A stretch of 64,000 nucleotides of DNA. It comes from Betaproteobacteria bacterium. Lineage in GTDB: Bacteria; Pseudomonadota; Gammaproteobacteria; Burkholderiales; Casimicrobiaceae. The stretch is taken from contig JAAFJA010000005.1 in assembly GCA_013298765.1 (NCBI GenBank), positions 1 to 64,000 on the forward strand, read 5' to 3'. A program made the translations under genes and the position numbers. Below the pieces are notes generated by a model that was not told the origin of the DNA, searched no databases, and was given only the letters and a program-made list of their open reading frames with translations. Below are positions 28,402 through 37,491 of this stretch, one piece after another (positions within the stretch are counted from its first letter, which is position 1; each line of letters opens with the position of its first letter).

Positions 28402-29405
28402 ATCTGGCGAAGCGACTGCCACGCCGCAATCACTTCGCTCGCGCTGATTTGATTGACGTGCCCAGTACTTGTTTCTTCCACGCCGCCGAGCGCGATTACG
28501 GGCGCGCTCGGTGCGCGCGGGCACCAGCGGCGCGATCCAAACGCGCCGAATAACACAATCATCGGGCAATCAACCGCAGCCGCCACGTGGGCAGGACCGG
28601 TATCGATGCTAACCATGCTGTGCGCCATCGTTGCAATCGCGACGAAGCGTGGAATCGGCAGGTCGTTCGCTGCAGAAATTACGCGCGAGTCTGCGCACAA
28701 GTTAACGATTTGCTCTGCTAGCGCCGCTTCGGAGGGGGCGCCGCAAATGATGATTTTAAAGTTAGGTTGCGCCCGAAGAATGGCGTGAATGGTGTCCCGC
28801 CACCGCTCCAGCGGCCAGTATTTATCGTTCTCGCGATTCCAGGTGAGGCGTTTCGCTGTTTTTTTGTTCCCAGGCTGGATCAGAACAAAGTTTCCATCAC
28901 CTAGCCCGTGTGTTGCCATCCAATTTTTTGCATCATCAAGCCAGGGCTCTGGTACCACCAAGCTCGGCTGCCCAAGACCTGCTTCAAGCGCCTGCCCGGT
29001 TCCAACGCTTTCCCACCAGTCTGCCCAATGCGCGCTCACACCTGGCCAGTGATCCCACAGGCGAACAATTCGCCCCTCCGGAACTGCCCTTCGCACCAAG
29101 CGCAGCGAATGCTGATCGGGATCGCAAAGGTAAATCGTGCCTTGTTGAGTCTTGAGCCAGGCAACCGCGTCGCGCTGTGAAGGCGTTAACCAATAAGGGC
29201 GCTTACGACTTGTTACCAGTACGATCTCGCCGACAGCGGGGTCAGGGGCGAGCAAGCTTTTTGTCCACCCCCCGGATGAAAGCAGATTGACGGGGCGCTG
29301 GTATCGCTCTGACAGGCGATGAATTAACACCGTAAGTAACACTGCGTCGCCCATCGCAGCAAATCGGACGATCACGGGCGAATGTTTCTCTTGCTCTAGA
29401 TTCAT
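28395..29405 (-). CDS. glycosyltransferase family 9 (heptosyltransferase-like)
   Basis: 336 residues. GT-B fold with an N-terminal VRFAAMGDAVLLTVLIHRL segment (the GD-x-x acceptor-side motif of GT9) and a C-terminal donor domain with VSIDTGPAHVAAAVDCPMI near residue 270, the GPxHxAAA signature, then VLFGAFG. Members add heptose or related sugars to the LPS core on the inner face of the membrane. Only one such gene is here, away from an LPS cluster, so the sugar is uncertain. Its stop codon is inside the tandem repeat shared with glmS. Confidence 0.88.
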   Translation of the reverse strand: MNLEQEKHSPVIVRFAAMGDAVLLTVLIHRLSERYQRPVNLLSSGGWTKSLLAPDPAVGEIVLVTSRKRPYWLTPSQRDAVAWLKTQQGTIYLCDPDQHSLRLVRRAVPEGRIVRLWDHWPGVSAHWADWWESVGTGQALEAGLGQPSLVVPEPWLDDAKNWMATHGLGDGNFVLIQPGNKKTAKRLTWNRENDKYWPLERWRDTIHAILRAQPNFKIIICGAPSEAALAEQIVNLCADSRVISAANDLPIPRFVAIATMAHSMVSIDTGPAHVAAAVDCPMIVLFGAFGSRRWCPRAPSAPVIALGGVEETSTGHVNQISASEVIAAWQSLRQMP

Positions 29406-29467
29406 TGCTTCGGCAGGGGTTCACGACTCTTTAGCGTCGTGTTCTACGTATTGTTTCACGCTATTTT

Positions 29468-29743
29468 TCCGCATTTCACGCATTCTCCCCGCGATTCATC
29501 GCAGGGCTGTAGCGATGGCGATTGGGGGTGTTTACAGTTCATTCCATCGCAACACCGCGATGCTTCTAAAAAAGAACTGGAACACATCATGAATCGCACT
29601 TTCAACATCCTCACGCGTACCGAATCGGCCGCTACGGCTGTGTGTGCATCGCTTCTGTCTGTTGCAACCGTAGGCGCAGTGCTCGCGCTGTTTGCCACCG
29701 CCGCCCCAGTCGAATCAATCGATCGCGTCGTGCTTGAGCAAGT
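29468..29743 (+). repeat. direct repeat L flanking the SOS mutagenesis cassette
   Basis: 276 bp that recur at 35785-36059 with, as far as I can see, one substitution and one missing G. It covers a leader of about 120 bp and almost all of the 60-residue small gene. The two copies have the same orientation and bracket dnaE2-imuB-imuA. Confidence 0.92.
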
Positions 29744-29771
29744 AGTGATCAGCGCCGCAAAGAACGTCTAA
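29589..29771 (+). CDS. 60-residue small membrane or secreted protein, copy 1
   Basis: Starts MNRTFNILTRTESAATAVCA and has one hydrophobic segment at about residues 14-40 (ASLLSVATVGAVLALFATAA), then a short polar tail ending VVISAAKNV. It may be a single-pass inner-membrane protein or carry a signal peptide cut near ATA-AP. Not a family I can name. The duplicate at 35905 is identical for about 52 residues and differs only in the last few (ITAAKSV). That the reading frame is kept in both copies while the last codons diverge favours a real gene. Convergent with dnaE2, 34 bp apart. Confidence 0.6.
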   Translation: MNRTFNILTRTESAATAVCASLLSVATVGAVLALFATAAPVESIDRVVLEQVVISAAKNV

Positions 29772-29805
29772 CTCACGTCTGCGTGCGTCGGCGAGTTGTC
29801 GCTCG

Positions 29806-32800
29806 CTAGTGAAAATCTCGCGAGGATGTCGCGAGTGCGCCGAGCAAAGGCGTTTGATCAATTAACTGCTCAGCAATCAAATGAACGACACTGCCCTGAC
29901 GTTCTATTTTTCCGGTGACCATCATGAAACGTGAGAGTACGAGCGCTTTTCGATAGCGCTCAGCCACGCTCTCCCACACCACTACGTTCACGTAGCCCGT
30001 TTCATCTTCAAGCGTTACGAAAGTTGTGCCCTTCGCAGTCGATGGATGTTGACGACACGTCACAATCCCTGCGGCGCGAACATAGCGGCCACTTCTAGAT
30101 ACGCATATTTCAGCCGCGCTCCGCGCTCGCACTTCGCTCAGTTTAGGACGAAGCAACGCCACAGGATGCCGCCGCAGGCTTAAGCCCGTGCTTCGATAAT
30201 CTTCAACGATATCGCTCGCCTCAGAGGGGGCGAATAGATTCGCTTGCCTTACTTCATTCGGGGATTCGAATGCTGGTGTATCGGCTTCTATGCCGATCGC
30301 CTGCCAAAAGGCATCGCGCCGGTGCCCCGCGAGTGATCGCAGCGCGTCGGCGGCGGCCAATGACTGCATATCTTCACGTGTGAGTTGTGCGCGTCGCTTT
30401 AAGTCACTGAGATCCGAAAATGCTTGCTCGCTACGTGCGCGCACGATCCGCTCAAGAGCCTCTTTCGATAGATTGCGAACCCGAGACAATCCCAATCGAA
30501 TCGCAGGCCAGTAGTCGCTTTCAAGATTAGCGGTCAGTCTTGCCTCTCTTATGGAGTTTGCGGCTTCAAGATGAGAGTCATATTGACTAATCGTTACATC
30601 AATTGCACGAATCTCAACATCGTGCCGTTTCGCATCTTGCACAAGCTGAGACGGCGAATAAAACCCCAAGGGCTGCGAATTAAGTAATCCACAGGTAAAG
30701 GCGGCTGGATGATGGCATTTGAGCCAACACGAGATGTAGACGAGCAATGCAAAGCTCGCTGCATGAGATTCTGGGAAACCATACTCTCCGAATCCTTGCA
30801 TCTGCTTGTAAATTTGCTCGGCATAAGAGGGTGTGTAGCCTCTGGCAAGCATGCCGGAAATCAATTCGTCTCGAAATGGCTCAATGCCACCTTTGCGTTT
30901 CCACGCGGCCATGGCGCGGCGCAATTGATCGGCACGCCCCGCCGAAAAGCCTGCCGCGATCATCGCAAGCTGCATTACTTGTTCTTGAAAAATAGAAACA
31001 CCGAGCGTGCGCTCCAATACTCTCTCAACTTCTTTACTTGGATAGGTGACTGGTTCAATACCGTCGCGTCGCTTCAAATAAGGATGCACCATACCGCCCT
31101 GAATCGGGCCTGGGCGAACGATGGCCACTTCGATCACAAGATCGTAAAAACACTTTGGCTTTAGGCGAGGCAACATCGACATCTGGGCGCGCGATTCGAT
31201 TTGAAACACACCGATAGTGTCAGCGCGACCGATCATTTCATACGTATGTTGATCTTCTTTCGGGATATCGCTCATCAATAGCTGCACGCTGTAAAAGCGA
31301 TTGATTTCATCAATTGTTTTGCGAATCGCCGTCAACATGCCAAGCGCCAGCACATCAACTTTGATGAGCTTGAGCTCGTCAAGATCATCCTTGTCCCACT
31401 GAATCACTGTTCGCTCGGGCATGGCCGCGTTCTCAACGGGCACGATACGGGTGAGCTTGTCGCGCGCGATGACGAACCCACCCGAGTGCTGGGAAAGATG
31501 CCGAGGAAACCCAATGAGCTGATGCGTGAGCGTCATCAAGCGTTGCATCGTAGGTGTTTGTGGATCGAAACCAGCTTCTATCAAGCGATCTGGTGCGATT
31601 TGTCGCCCGTCCCACCACACAATGGTTTTCGCGAGCGCATCGGTCTGATCGAGCGAGAAGCCCAGCGCCCTTGCAACATCGCGAATTGCCCCCTTCGATC
31701 GGTAGGTCGAAAGTGCTGCCGTCAGCGCTGTGCGATGGCGACCATACTTTCGGTAGATGTATTGCATCACCTCCTCGCGCCGCTCGTGCTCGAAATCGAC
31801 ATCAATGTCGGGCGGCTCGTTACGTTCGCGAGAAATAAAGCGTTCGAAAAGCACTTCAAGTTGCGATGGGTCTACTTCAGTGATGCCGAGGGCGTAGCAA
31901 ACCGCAGAGTTCGCTGCCGACCCGCGCCCCTGGCAAAGAATTTTTTGCGAGCGAGCAAACACAACGATGTCGTAAATCGTCAGAAAAAATGCCTCGTACC
32001 GAAGCGCGGTGATCACACCTAACTCATGCTCGATTGTTTTGATGACCTTCTCGGGAACACATTCACCATAGCGATGACGCAGCCCGCGATAGGTCAAGGC
32101 GCGCAGATAAGAGGTAGGCGTTTCGTTATCTGGAACAACTTCACGCGGATACTCATACTGTAATTCGTCAAGTGAAAACGTGCAGCGCGCCGCAAGATTG
32201 ACTGTCTCAAATAAGGCTTCAAGCGGATAGCGTTGTTCGATTGCTGAAATATGCTTTAAGAAGCCTTCGCTGTTGGCGTGTGATTTGCTGCCAAGCGAAT
32301 CGACTCGGAGGTGTTCGCGTGTGGCTGTTAGCACGTCGAGCAAAACCTTTCGATGACGTGCGTGCATAACTACAGACTCCATCGCGATCAATCGAAGATC
32401 GCATGTGTCAGCTAGCGCTTGAGCAAGCGTTAGCTGTGTTTCGTCGTCTTCTTCGTATCGCAGTGAAATCCCAAGCCAGCACGACGCTGGGAAGATATCT
32501 TTGATGTGAGCTAACGCTGCAAGCAAATCCTCGCGATGCGGATCTTTTGCTGTGAGCACAACACAGAGAAGACGCGGTTTACTCTCAATGAGGTCGTGTA
32601 GATCAATCCGATAGGTTCCCTTCTCGGTTCGAGAACGTGCGAGCGTAATGAGCTCGCATAGATCGCCATAGCTTTCGCGATCAGCGGCGTATAGGATCAC
32701 GCGTTCCAACGATGGCGTATCACCCAGCGTAAATTCAGCACCGATTACAAGGCGAATACCTGCCTCTTTCGCAGCAACGTGCGCGCGCACGACTCCAGCC

Positions 32801-32937
32801 ACGGAGCATTCGTCGACAATTGCGATTGCGCTGTAGCCTAACTGCGAAGCGCGCTGCACTAATTCCTCAGGATGCGATGCGCTGCGCATGAAAGAGAAAT
32901 TGGTGAGGCAGTGAAGTGCGGCGTAGCTAGGTTTCAT
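29806..32937 (-). CDS. dnaE2: error-prone DNA polymerase DnaE2 (ImuC)
   Basis: 1043 residues, the shorter DnaE2 type of C-family polymerase. PHP domain at the N-terminus (YAALHCLTNFSFMRSASHPE), polymerase palm with CQGRGSAANSAVCYALGI near 340 and the catalytic region EPPDIDVDFEHERREEV near 400, ending with an OB-fold (VTLEDETGYVNVVVWESVA near 970). With ImuA and ImuB it performs translesion synthesis after DNA damage. Start is 24 bp after the imuB stop, the usual imuA-imuB-dnaE2 order. The cassette lies between long direct repeats. Confidence 0.97.
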   Translation of the reverse strand: MKPSYAALHCLTNFSFMRSASHPEELVQRASQLGYSAIAIVDECSVAGVVRAHVAAKEAGIRLVIGAEFTLGDTPSLERVILYAADRESYGDLCELITLARSRTEKGTYRIDLHDLIESKPRLLCVVLTAKDPHREDLLAALAHIKDIFPASCWLGISLRYEEDDETQLTLAQALADTCDLRLIAMESVVMHARHRKVLLDVLTATREHLRVDSLGSKSHANSEGFLKHISAIEQRYPLEALFETVNLAARCTFSLDELQYEYPREVVPDNETPTSYLRALTYRGLRHRYGECVPEKVIKTIEHELGVITALRYEAFFLTIYDIVVFARSQKILCQGRGSAANSAVCYALGITEVDPSQLEVLFERFISRERNEPPDIDVDFEHERREEVMQYIYRKYGRHRTALTAALSTYRSKGAIRDVARALGFSLDQTDALAKTIVWWDGRQIAPDRLIEAGFDPQTPTMQRLMTLTHQLIGFPRHLSQHSGGFVIARDKLTRIVPVENAAMPERTVIQWDKDDLDELKLIKVDVLALGMLTAIRKTIDEINRFYSVQLLMSDIPKEDQHTYEMIGRADTIGVFQIESRAQMSMLPRLKPKCFYDLVIEVAIVRPGPIQGGMVHPYLKRRDGIEPVTYPSKEVERVLERTLGVSIFQEQVMQLAMIAAGFSAGRADQLRRAMAAWKRKGGIEPFRDELISGMLARGYTPSYAEQIYKQMQGFGEYGFPESHAASFALLVYISCWLKCHHPAAFTCGLLNSQPLGFYSPSQLVQDAKRHDVEIRAIDVTISQYDSHLEAANSIREARLTANLESDYWPAIRLGLSRVRNLSKEALERIVRARSEQAFSDLSDLKRRAQLTREDMQSLAAADALRSLAGHRRDAFWQAIGIEADTPAFESPNEVRQANLFAPSEASDIVEDYRSTGLSLRRHPVALLRPKLSEVRARSAAEICVSRSGRYVRAAGIVTCRQHPSTAKGTTFVTLEDETGYVNVVVWESVAERYRKALVLSRFMMVTGKIERQGSVVHLIAEQLIDQTPLLGALATSSRDFH

Positions 32938-32961
32938 GACGTACCGCCTAGTCGCTCGTTT

Positions 32962-34539
32962 CTAAGAGAAAAATCCATGCAGGTACCAGCGCTTGCCTTG
33001 CCGATAGTCGCGAAAAATCCAACACACCTCATGAAGTGGATTAGAGGCAACAAAATAATCGCGAGCTACGGCTTTGTTATCCCACCAGCCGGTATCAATC
33101 CGCTCTGGGCCCGCGAGTAAAACTAATTCACCGTTGTATTGGGGCCGCCCTAGTATTTCAACGAGTGATTTGGGCTCTTGCAGCAACCAGGTCGGACGCA
33201 CTTTACGAAGGCAAAATTGCTTTGCACGTTCACCTTCGTCGCTTTCGCTGCGCCACGCGAGTTCTGGTCGATGATCGTCATGTAAGGCAATGCGATAAAC
33301 ATTTTTATCTCCAATCCGCGATGCAAGGCGATCAAGAAGAGCTATCCACTCGTTTTGAGTGCCCTTTTCGTAGGGCAGCAAGCTTTCGTTTTCTTCGATT
33401 AGCGGGACGATGTGATGAGCCCGTAGAGCGATTTCGATTACCGGCTCTTCAAGCTCATAAGTATCGAGACGATCACGCACTAAACGATGCCAATGCGTAG
33501 CGCTACGTACCACGCTTCTAGAGCGAAATTCAAAGTGTTGCGCGCGCGCGCGCCCTTGTTTCAGCTCAAGCTTAATTTCATCTGTGCCCGCTCCACGCGC
33601 ACGAAGAAAATCCTCTAGCTCGGCGAGTAGCTCGGAGATAGGTAGCAGCAAGCGATCCGCATCCTTGATTTCAAACATGAAATCGATATGGCTATCGAAT
33701 TGTTCGGGCGGCGCGTACACCGGGCGAATTTCCTCGCGATGCCCAAGTGCGCGATCTAAATCAAGAACAAAATTTGAGCCAAATCGCCGTTGCAGCCCAT
33801 CGTAGGGCTGTCGCAACACATCGCCGATGGTTGGTAGCCCCAACGTGTCGAGCGCGCGAAGCGTGGCGTCAGGCCAGCAGAAATGCCTTACCGAAATCGG
33901 CGCAAGCGCTTCCGCTAGCGAAGCTTTATCAACACAAACGTTCAGCGCATTACCGCGTGTTGTAGCGCGCGCGAGAAGTGCGGCTGCCGCAGCATTGGGT
34001 GCGACACCATAGCGAGCGACATAGCGTAGCGCACGGACGCTGCTGCGAATGCGATCAATGAGGGCGTTGAACCCTCCGAACAAGGTTTGTGATGCCGAGA
34101 TCTCGAGTGCGATACCTGCGCGATCAATGTTCTGGTCGATAGAAACGTTAGGTGTGAACTGCAACAACGCGTTTGCGATGCGCTTGAGTGAGCGCAATTC
34201 GCGCAGTGTCTCGCGCGGCAGTGCTATCAAATCGTTATGCAAGACTTTCGCGCTCGCGAGCGTCATGCCGATACGTATGTTGTGCTCGTGTGCGGCGCGA
34301 TTTATGGCGTAGACCAGAGGGCGCAGCTCTGGTCCATCGAAAACAACAAGTGGTAGAGACTGTAGAAAAGCTGCATCAGATTTTGATGATTGACCGGTGC
34401 TTTCTATTGATTTCGCTGACGTTTTTGAAGGCGTAACTACATACGAAATAACTTCTTCAAATTCATATTTAGCATGGGCTAAAGCCTTATTTACAGACTC
34501 TATCGAGATGAAAGGAAAATAGATATAAAGCCACAACAT
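32962..34539 (-). CDS. imuB: ImuB, Y-family polymerase-like mutasome subunit
   Basis: 525 residues. Aligns with Y-family polymerases, but the first catalytic Asp position reads LWLYIYFPF and the SIDEAF-type motif is VSIDQNIDRAG, so key acidic residues are missing, as expected for ImuB, which is an adaptor rather than an active polymerase. The C-terminal half should bind the beta clamp and partners. An insert rich in Lys/Ser follows residue 30. It lies between imuA (21-bp gap) and dnaE2 (24-bp gap). Confidence 0.93.
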   Translation of the reverse strand: MLWLYIYFPFISIESVNKALAHAKYEFEEVISYVVTPSKTSAKSIESTGQSSKSDAAFLQSLPLVVFDGPELRPLVYAINRAAHEHNIRIGMTLASAKVLHNDLIALPRETLRELRSLKRIANALLQFTPNVSIDQNIDRAGIALEISASQTLFGGFNALIDRIRSSVRALRYVARYGVAPNAAAAALLARATTRGNALNVCVDKASLAEALAPISVRHFCWPDATLRALDTLGLPTIGDVLRQPYDGLQRRFGSNFVLDLDRALGHREEIRPVYAPPEQFDSHIDFMFEIKDADRLLLPISELLAELEDFLRARGAGTDEIKLELKQGRARAQHFEFRSRSVVRSATHWHRLVRDRLDTYELEEPVIEIALRAHHIVPLIEENESLLPYEKGTQNEWIALLDRLASRIGDKNVYRIALHDDHRPELAWRSESDEGERAKQFCLRKVRPTWLLQEPKSLVEILGRPQYNGELVLLAGPERIDTGWWDNKAVARDYFVASNPLHEVCWIFRDYRQGKRWYLHGFFS

Positions 34540-34560
34540 ATTGGGAGAAAAGCCAAAAAC

Positions 34561-35553
34561 TTATCTATCCAAAATGAATGAGCGCTCACGAATTTTCGGC
34601 GGTACTGGTACCGGGGCTCCGATCGCTGCAAGCACATCACGACGAGGGGTGGCTGTGTTGAGTGGCCCAGGATTCGCTAGAACGGCACCAGCGCGAGCGG
34701 AAGCAGCGATAGCGCTGCGCTGCGGCGCGAGACAGGCTAATTCGCGCGGGTCGATCTTCACGCTAAGCTCATGCAGCAAGCCCCGGCGCTTTAAAACAGT
34801 CACTTCAATCTCATTGCGCGACGCTGGCGTGATCGCGATCCGCACTTCTGCAGGCGTTGCGCGGTGTTGCGCAGCAAGCGGGCGCATCAGAAAACAAAGG
34901 CTCTCGCTTCTTCGCGCCGCAATTGCAAGTCGGCGTAATGCGAAGTCATCAAGCGCGGGGCCGCTCGTGGCCCACCCAAATACGCGCTTCACACAGTTCG
35001 AAAGCAAAGCCTGCTCTAGCGCCCATAAAGTCTCGCGCTGATGAGTAGTTTGAACAATAGCGAGACGCTTCAAATCAATCCCTTTAGCCGAAAAAGCGGG
35101 CGCGTACGGCACAAAAGGCAACCGCGGCACGCTTGATTGGATTTGATGCAACGGCTGCGCTGTAGCCGTATTGGCGCGTGAACCGCTCGGCAACACCCAG
35201 AGCGCACGCTGCTGAAAATTCGCAGCGTCGCTACGATTCGTCGCAGGCAAATGCGCTGTATCGTGGGGCTTGCGCGAGCTGGCAACAACACTGCCATGAG
35301 GCTCTGCCAACAGTTTTGGCATTGTTGCCAGCAACAGCGATATTTCACCGATACCCACACGATCACATAGCACTTCGATCAGCCGCGCAATAGGCCACCC
35401 GCCGTTAAGCGCATGGTCAAGCGCGGGAAAAGCGCTTGAAACGGAGGAATCGGTTTGTGGCGGCACTTGTCCGAACCGAAATACCGCCGGATGATGCGGT
35501 ACTTTGCCCCGATCAGTCGCGTGCTGCTGCGAGTTTTGTATGGACGGGCTCAT
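34561..35553 (-). CDS. imuA: ImuA, RecA-like mutasome subunit
   Basis: 330 residues. RecA/SulA-like core: FPALDHALNGGWPIARLIEV near residue 42, KRLAIVQTTHQRETLWALEQ near 165, and RRLAIAARRSESLCFLMRP near 208. ImuA-type proteins help the ImuB-DnaE2 polymerase and lack full recombinase function. A long low-conservation loop (about 90-150) interrupts the core. The first gene of the cassette, with a LexA-type box 42 bp upstream of ATG 35553. Confidence 0.92.
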   Translation of the reverse strand: MSPSIQNSQQHATDRGKVPHHPAVFRFGQVPPQTDSSVSSAFPALDHALNGGWPIARLIEVLCDRVGIGEISLLLATMPKLLAEPHGSVVASSRKPHDTAHLPATNRSDAANFQQRALWVLPSGSRANTATAQPLHQIQSSVPRLPFVPYAPAFSAKGIDLKRLAIVQTTHQRETLWALEQALLSNCVKRVFGWATSGPALDDFALRRLAIAARRSESLCFLMRPLAAQHRATPAEVRIAITPASRNEIEVTVLKRRGLLHELSVKIDPRELACLAPQRSAIAASARAGAVLANPGPLNTATPRRDVLAAIGAPVPVPPKIRERSFILDR

Positions 35554-35594
35554 GGCATGAACAGGAAGAGGGCAATTTCGGCAAGTTATTTAAT

Positions 35595-35610
35595 ATGTAT
35601 AAATATACAG
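35595..35610. promoter_or_regulatory. LexA-type SOS box upstream of imuA
   Basis: Read toward imuA it is CTGTATATTTATACAT, against the canonical CTGT-N8-ACAG; the core TGTATA-tt-TATACA is a perfect palindrome. It sits 42 bp upstream of the imuA start, where LexA control of this cassette is well established in other bacteria. Confidence 0.75.
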
Positions 35611-35784
35611 TATTCGAGCGTGTGCTGAGAAGATCAAGCGTGCTGTTGCAGATTCAAGCAAAGGCATAGCTCTAGCCGACATGTTTATGTCCGCCACGCC
35701 GCTTAGATCGCTTGTTAAATGCGTATTTGAAGATGCCGCTGAGCGCTACTTAGCGTTTCAAGCTGCTGAATTCGCGTACGTAAT

Positions 35785-36059
35785 CCGCATTTCGCGCATT
35801 CTCCCCGCGATTCATCGCAGGGCTGTAGCGATGGCGATTGGGGGTGTTTACAGTTCATTCCATCGCAACACCGCGATGCTTCTAAAAAAGAACTGGAACA
35901 CATCATGAATCGCACTTTCAACATCCTCACGCGTACCGAATCGGCCGCTACGGCTGTGTGTGCATCGCTTCTGTCTGTTGCAACCGTAGGCGCAGTGCTC
36001 GCGCTGTTTGCCACCGCCGCCCCAGTCGAATCAATCGATCGCGTCGTGCTTGAGCAAGT
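35785..36059 (+). repeat. direct repeat R flanking the SOS mutagenesis cassette
   Basis: Second copy of the 276-bp repeat at 29468, in the same orientation, one base shorter. Recombination between the copies would loop out about 6.3 kb carrying imuA, imuB and dnaE2 and leave one small gene. Confidence 0.92.
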
Positions 36060-36087
36060 TGTGATTACGGCCGCCAAGTCGGTTTAA
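35905..36087 (+). CDS. 60-residue small membrane or secreted protein, copy 2
   Basis: Near-identical to the gene at 29589: same first 53 or so residues, one hydrophobic segment at about 14-40, then a diverged tail VITAAKSV. The leader of about 120 bp, containing short palindromes such as GCGATTCATCGC, is also copied. It precedes a second small membrane protein gene by under 100 bp on the same strand. Function unknown; its position divergent from imuA does not prove SOS control. Confidence 0.6.
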   Translation: MNRTFNILTRTESAATAVCASLLSVATVGAVLALFATAAPVESIDRVVLEQVVITAAKSV

Positions 36088-36173
36088 TTGCCGCACGTAG
36101 TTACCGATAGCTGTCATCCAATTCGCCGGCGGGGCGTTAGCGTCTCGCCAATGATTTCAGTGAAAGACTCGCG

Positions 36174-36377
36174 ATGAAAACTCTCATCTTATTTGTAGCC
36201 TGGTGCATTCTGTTTGTGCTTGCTTGGCCGCTCGCGATTTTGGCGCTGATTATGTTTCCGGTCATCTGGCTCCTCCTCCTCCCCTTTCGCCTGATCGGTA
36301 TTGCAGTCGGCGGCGTTCTTGCTTTCGTCAAAGCGCTATTCTTCTTGCCGGCACGCCTACTTGGCTATCGCCCTTAA
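36174..36377 (+). CDS. 67-residue small membrane protein
   Basis: Starts MKTLILFVAWCILFVLAWPL and is almost wholly hydrophobic, with two membrane segments (about residues 3-36 as a hairpin and 40-58) and a basic C-terminus ARLLGYRP. No recognised family. A clear terminator follows at 36413, which supports it as a real transcribed gene. Confidence 0.65.
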   Translation: MKTLILFVAWCILFVLAWPLAILALIMFPVIWLLLLPFRLIGIAVGGVLAFVKALFFLPARLLGYRP

Positions 36378-36412
36378 GGTTCGCAGCAAACTCACTCAGT
36401 TGACGGGCACAA

Positions 36413-36437
36413 AAAAGCGGACCTAGAGTCCGCTTTT
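36413..36437 (+). terminator. rho-independent terminator
   Basis: AAAAGCGGAC-ctaga-GTCCGCTTTT forms a 7-bp GC-rich stem flanked by A and T runs, so it may work in both directions. It follows the small membrane protein gene by 36 bp. Confidence 0.8.
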
Positions 36438-37113
36438 CTGCTTTCATAGAAACACGCTTTGCACCACTGCCGTTGTCATCGCTGACAGCAAACATCCGCT
36501 AAGGGCGTTCTTCGGATCTTTCACGATTCGCGTCCGAATCGTGAACGTGCTCTAACCCTTCATGCGTACTTCACAGAAAAAACTGGTTGAGGACTTTCAC
36601 CTCGCGCACTAGCCGCACTTCTAGCGCCCGCAACTTACCGAATGCATTCGTCGTTTTTCCAAGAGGAGGGGAGGGCCTACGGAACCCAAATTTCCCGCGA
36701 GTCGCGCGTTGCGCTACGCAGCAGCTGCGAGCGGCTTCGGGCGCAGATGCCGCACATTTTTTGTTCGCGATAGCGCCGCTATCCCGAAAAAAACTGCGCA
36801 ACATCTGCATCCCGAATCCATCTCGCATCGTTCCGCGTCCTCACGGGAACTTTGGGTAAAAAAACGAACGCTTCGAGCCGAGCCTCGCGCCACGCTGTTC
36901 CTTCATGTGCTTTCGGAGTTTGCACAGCGGGCGGTCGGTTGCGGAGCACGGTATCGCCGTGCTTTGCCAAAACTGTCTACATCTCCCAAAGGGAGAGGGA
37001 TCAATCTGTGCCGGTTGCCACCGGCGTATCTCATCGAACGGTTTCGATGGACACTGCTTCATGCGCCAAGTCTCGCTTGCTATCGCTGCAAACTGAACCC
37101 TTAGCGCACTGGG
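36438..37113. other. gene-poor stretch
   Basis: About 680 bp with several overlapping open readings in different frames (for example 36709-37104 and 36905-37096 on plus, 36571-36828 on minus), none with a convincing start, composition or family. One plus-strand reading near 36905 has two Cys pairs (CQNC, CAGC), which may be chance. I assign no gene. Confidence 0.4.
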
Positions 37114-37383
37114 TTACAAAAGACGCTGAACGCGTAGCGCTTCAACATCATCGCGCATACGTGCTGCGCTCGCGCGGGGTGGCGCCTGCGCAGTGAGCGT
37201 TCGCGTTGCCGCCGGGGTGCGCTTACGCGCATCCTTGGTTGGTTGCGACGCGAGAGCCATCGCACGCGCCCGCTGGCTACGTCGAGCCGCGCTCCGTAGG
37301 AGGCGCGCTAAACGAACTGCAGCGCGTGCGGCGACATCAAAAACACTTACATATCGTTCACGTTGTTGTTCTGCATAAACCAT
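37114..37383 (-). CDS. possible 89-residue Arg/Ala-rich protein
   Basis: ATG 37383 follows CAGGAG at good distance. The N-terminal part (MVYAEQQRERYVSVFDVAAR) looks like a normal protein with an amphipathic helix; the rest is very rich in Ala and Arg and could be low-complexity coding or chance GC-rich reading. No family recognised. A terminator facing it lies just upstream, so it would need its own promoter. Confidence 0.4.
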   Translation of the reverse strand: MVYAEQQRERYVSVFDVAARAAVRLARLLRSAARRSQRARAMALASQPTKDARKRTPAATRTLTAQAPPRASAARMRDDVEALRVQRLL

Positions 37384-37420
37384 GTCTGAAAACTCCTGGA
37401 AAATTTCAAAATCATTTCGA

Positions 37421-37463
37421 CCAAAAAACAAAAAGCCCCGAGGTCTTTCGACAACTCGGGGCT
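37421..37463 (-). terminator. rho-independent terminator
   Basis: AGCCCCGAG / CTCGGGGCT, a 9-bp stem, is followed on the minus strand by TTTTTGTTTTTT. It is placed to end transcription of the minus-strand ORF at 37492-37767, which is evidence that this small ORF is expressed. Confidence 0.85.
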
Positions 37464-37491
37464 CCTTTTGGGGAATCCTTTGACTGGTGCG

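Noticed and set aside
28034-28447. 137-residue ORF made of 49-residue repeats
   Set aside because: It exists because the tandem unit is 147 bp; it reads through the glmS stop hairpins and into the antisense of the GT9 gene, and has no family. I list the DNA repeat instead and mention the frame.
36709-37104. 131-codon plus-strand ORF and overlapping frames
   Set aside because: Several frames compete, none with a good start or natural composition.
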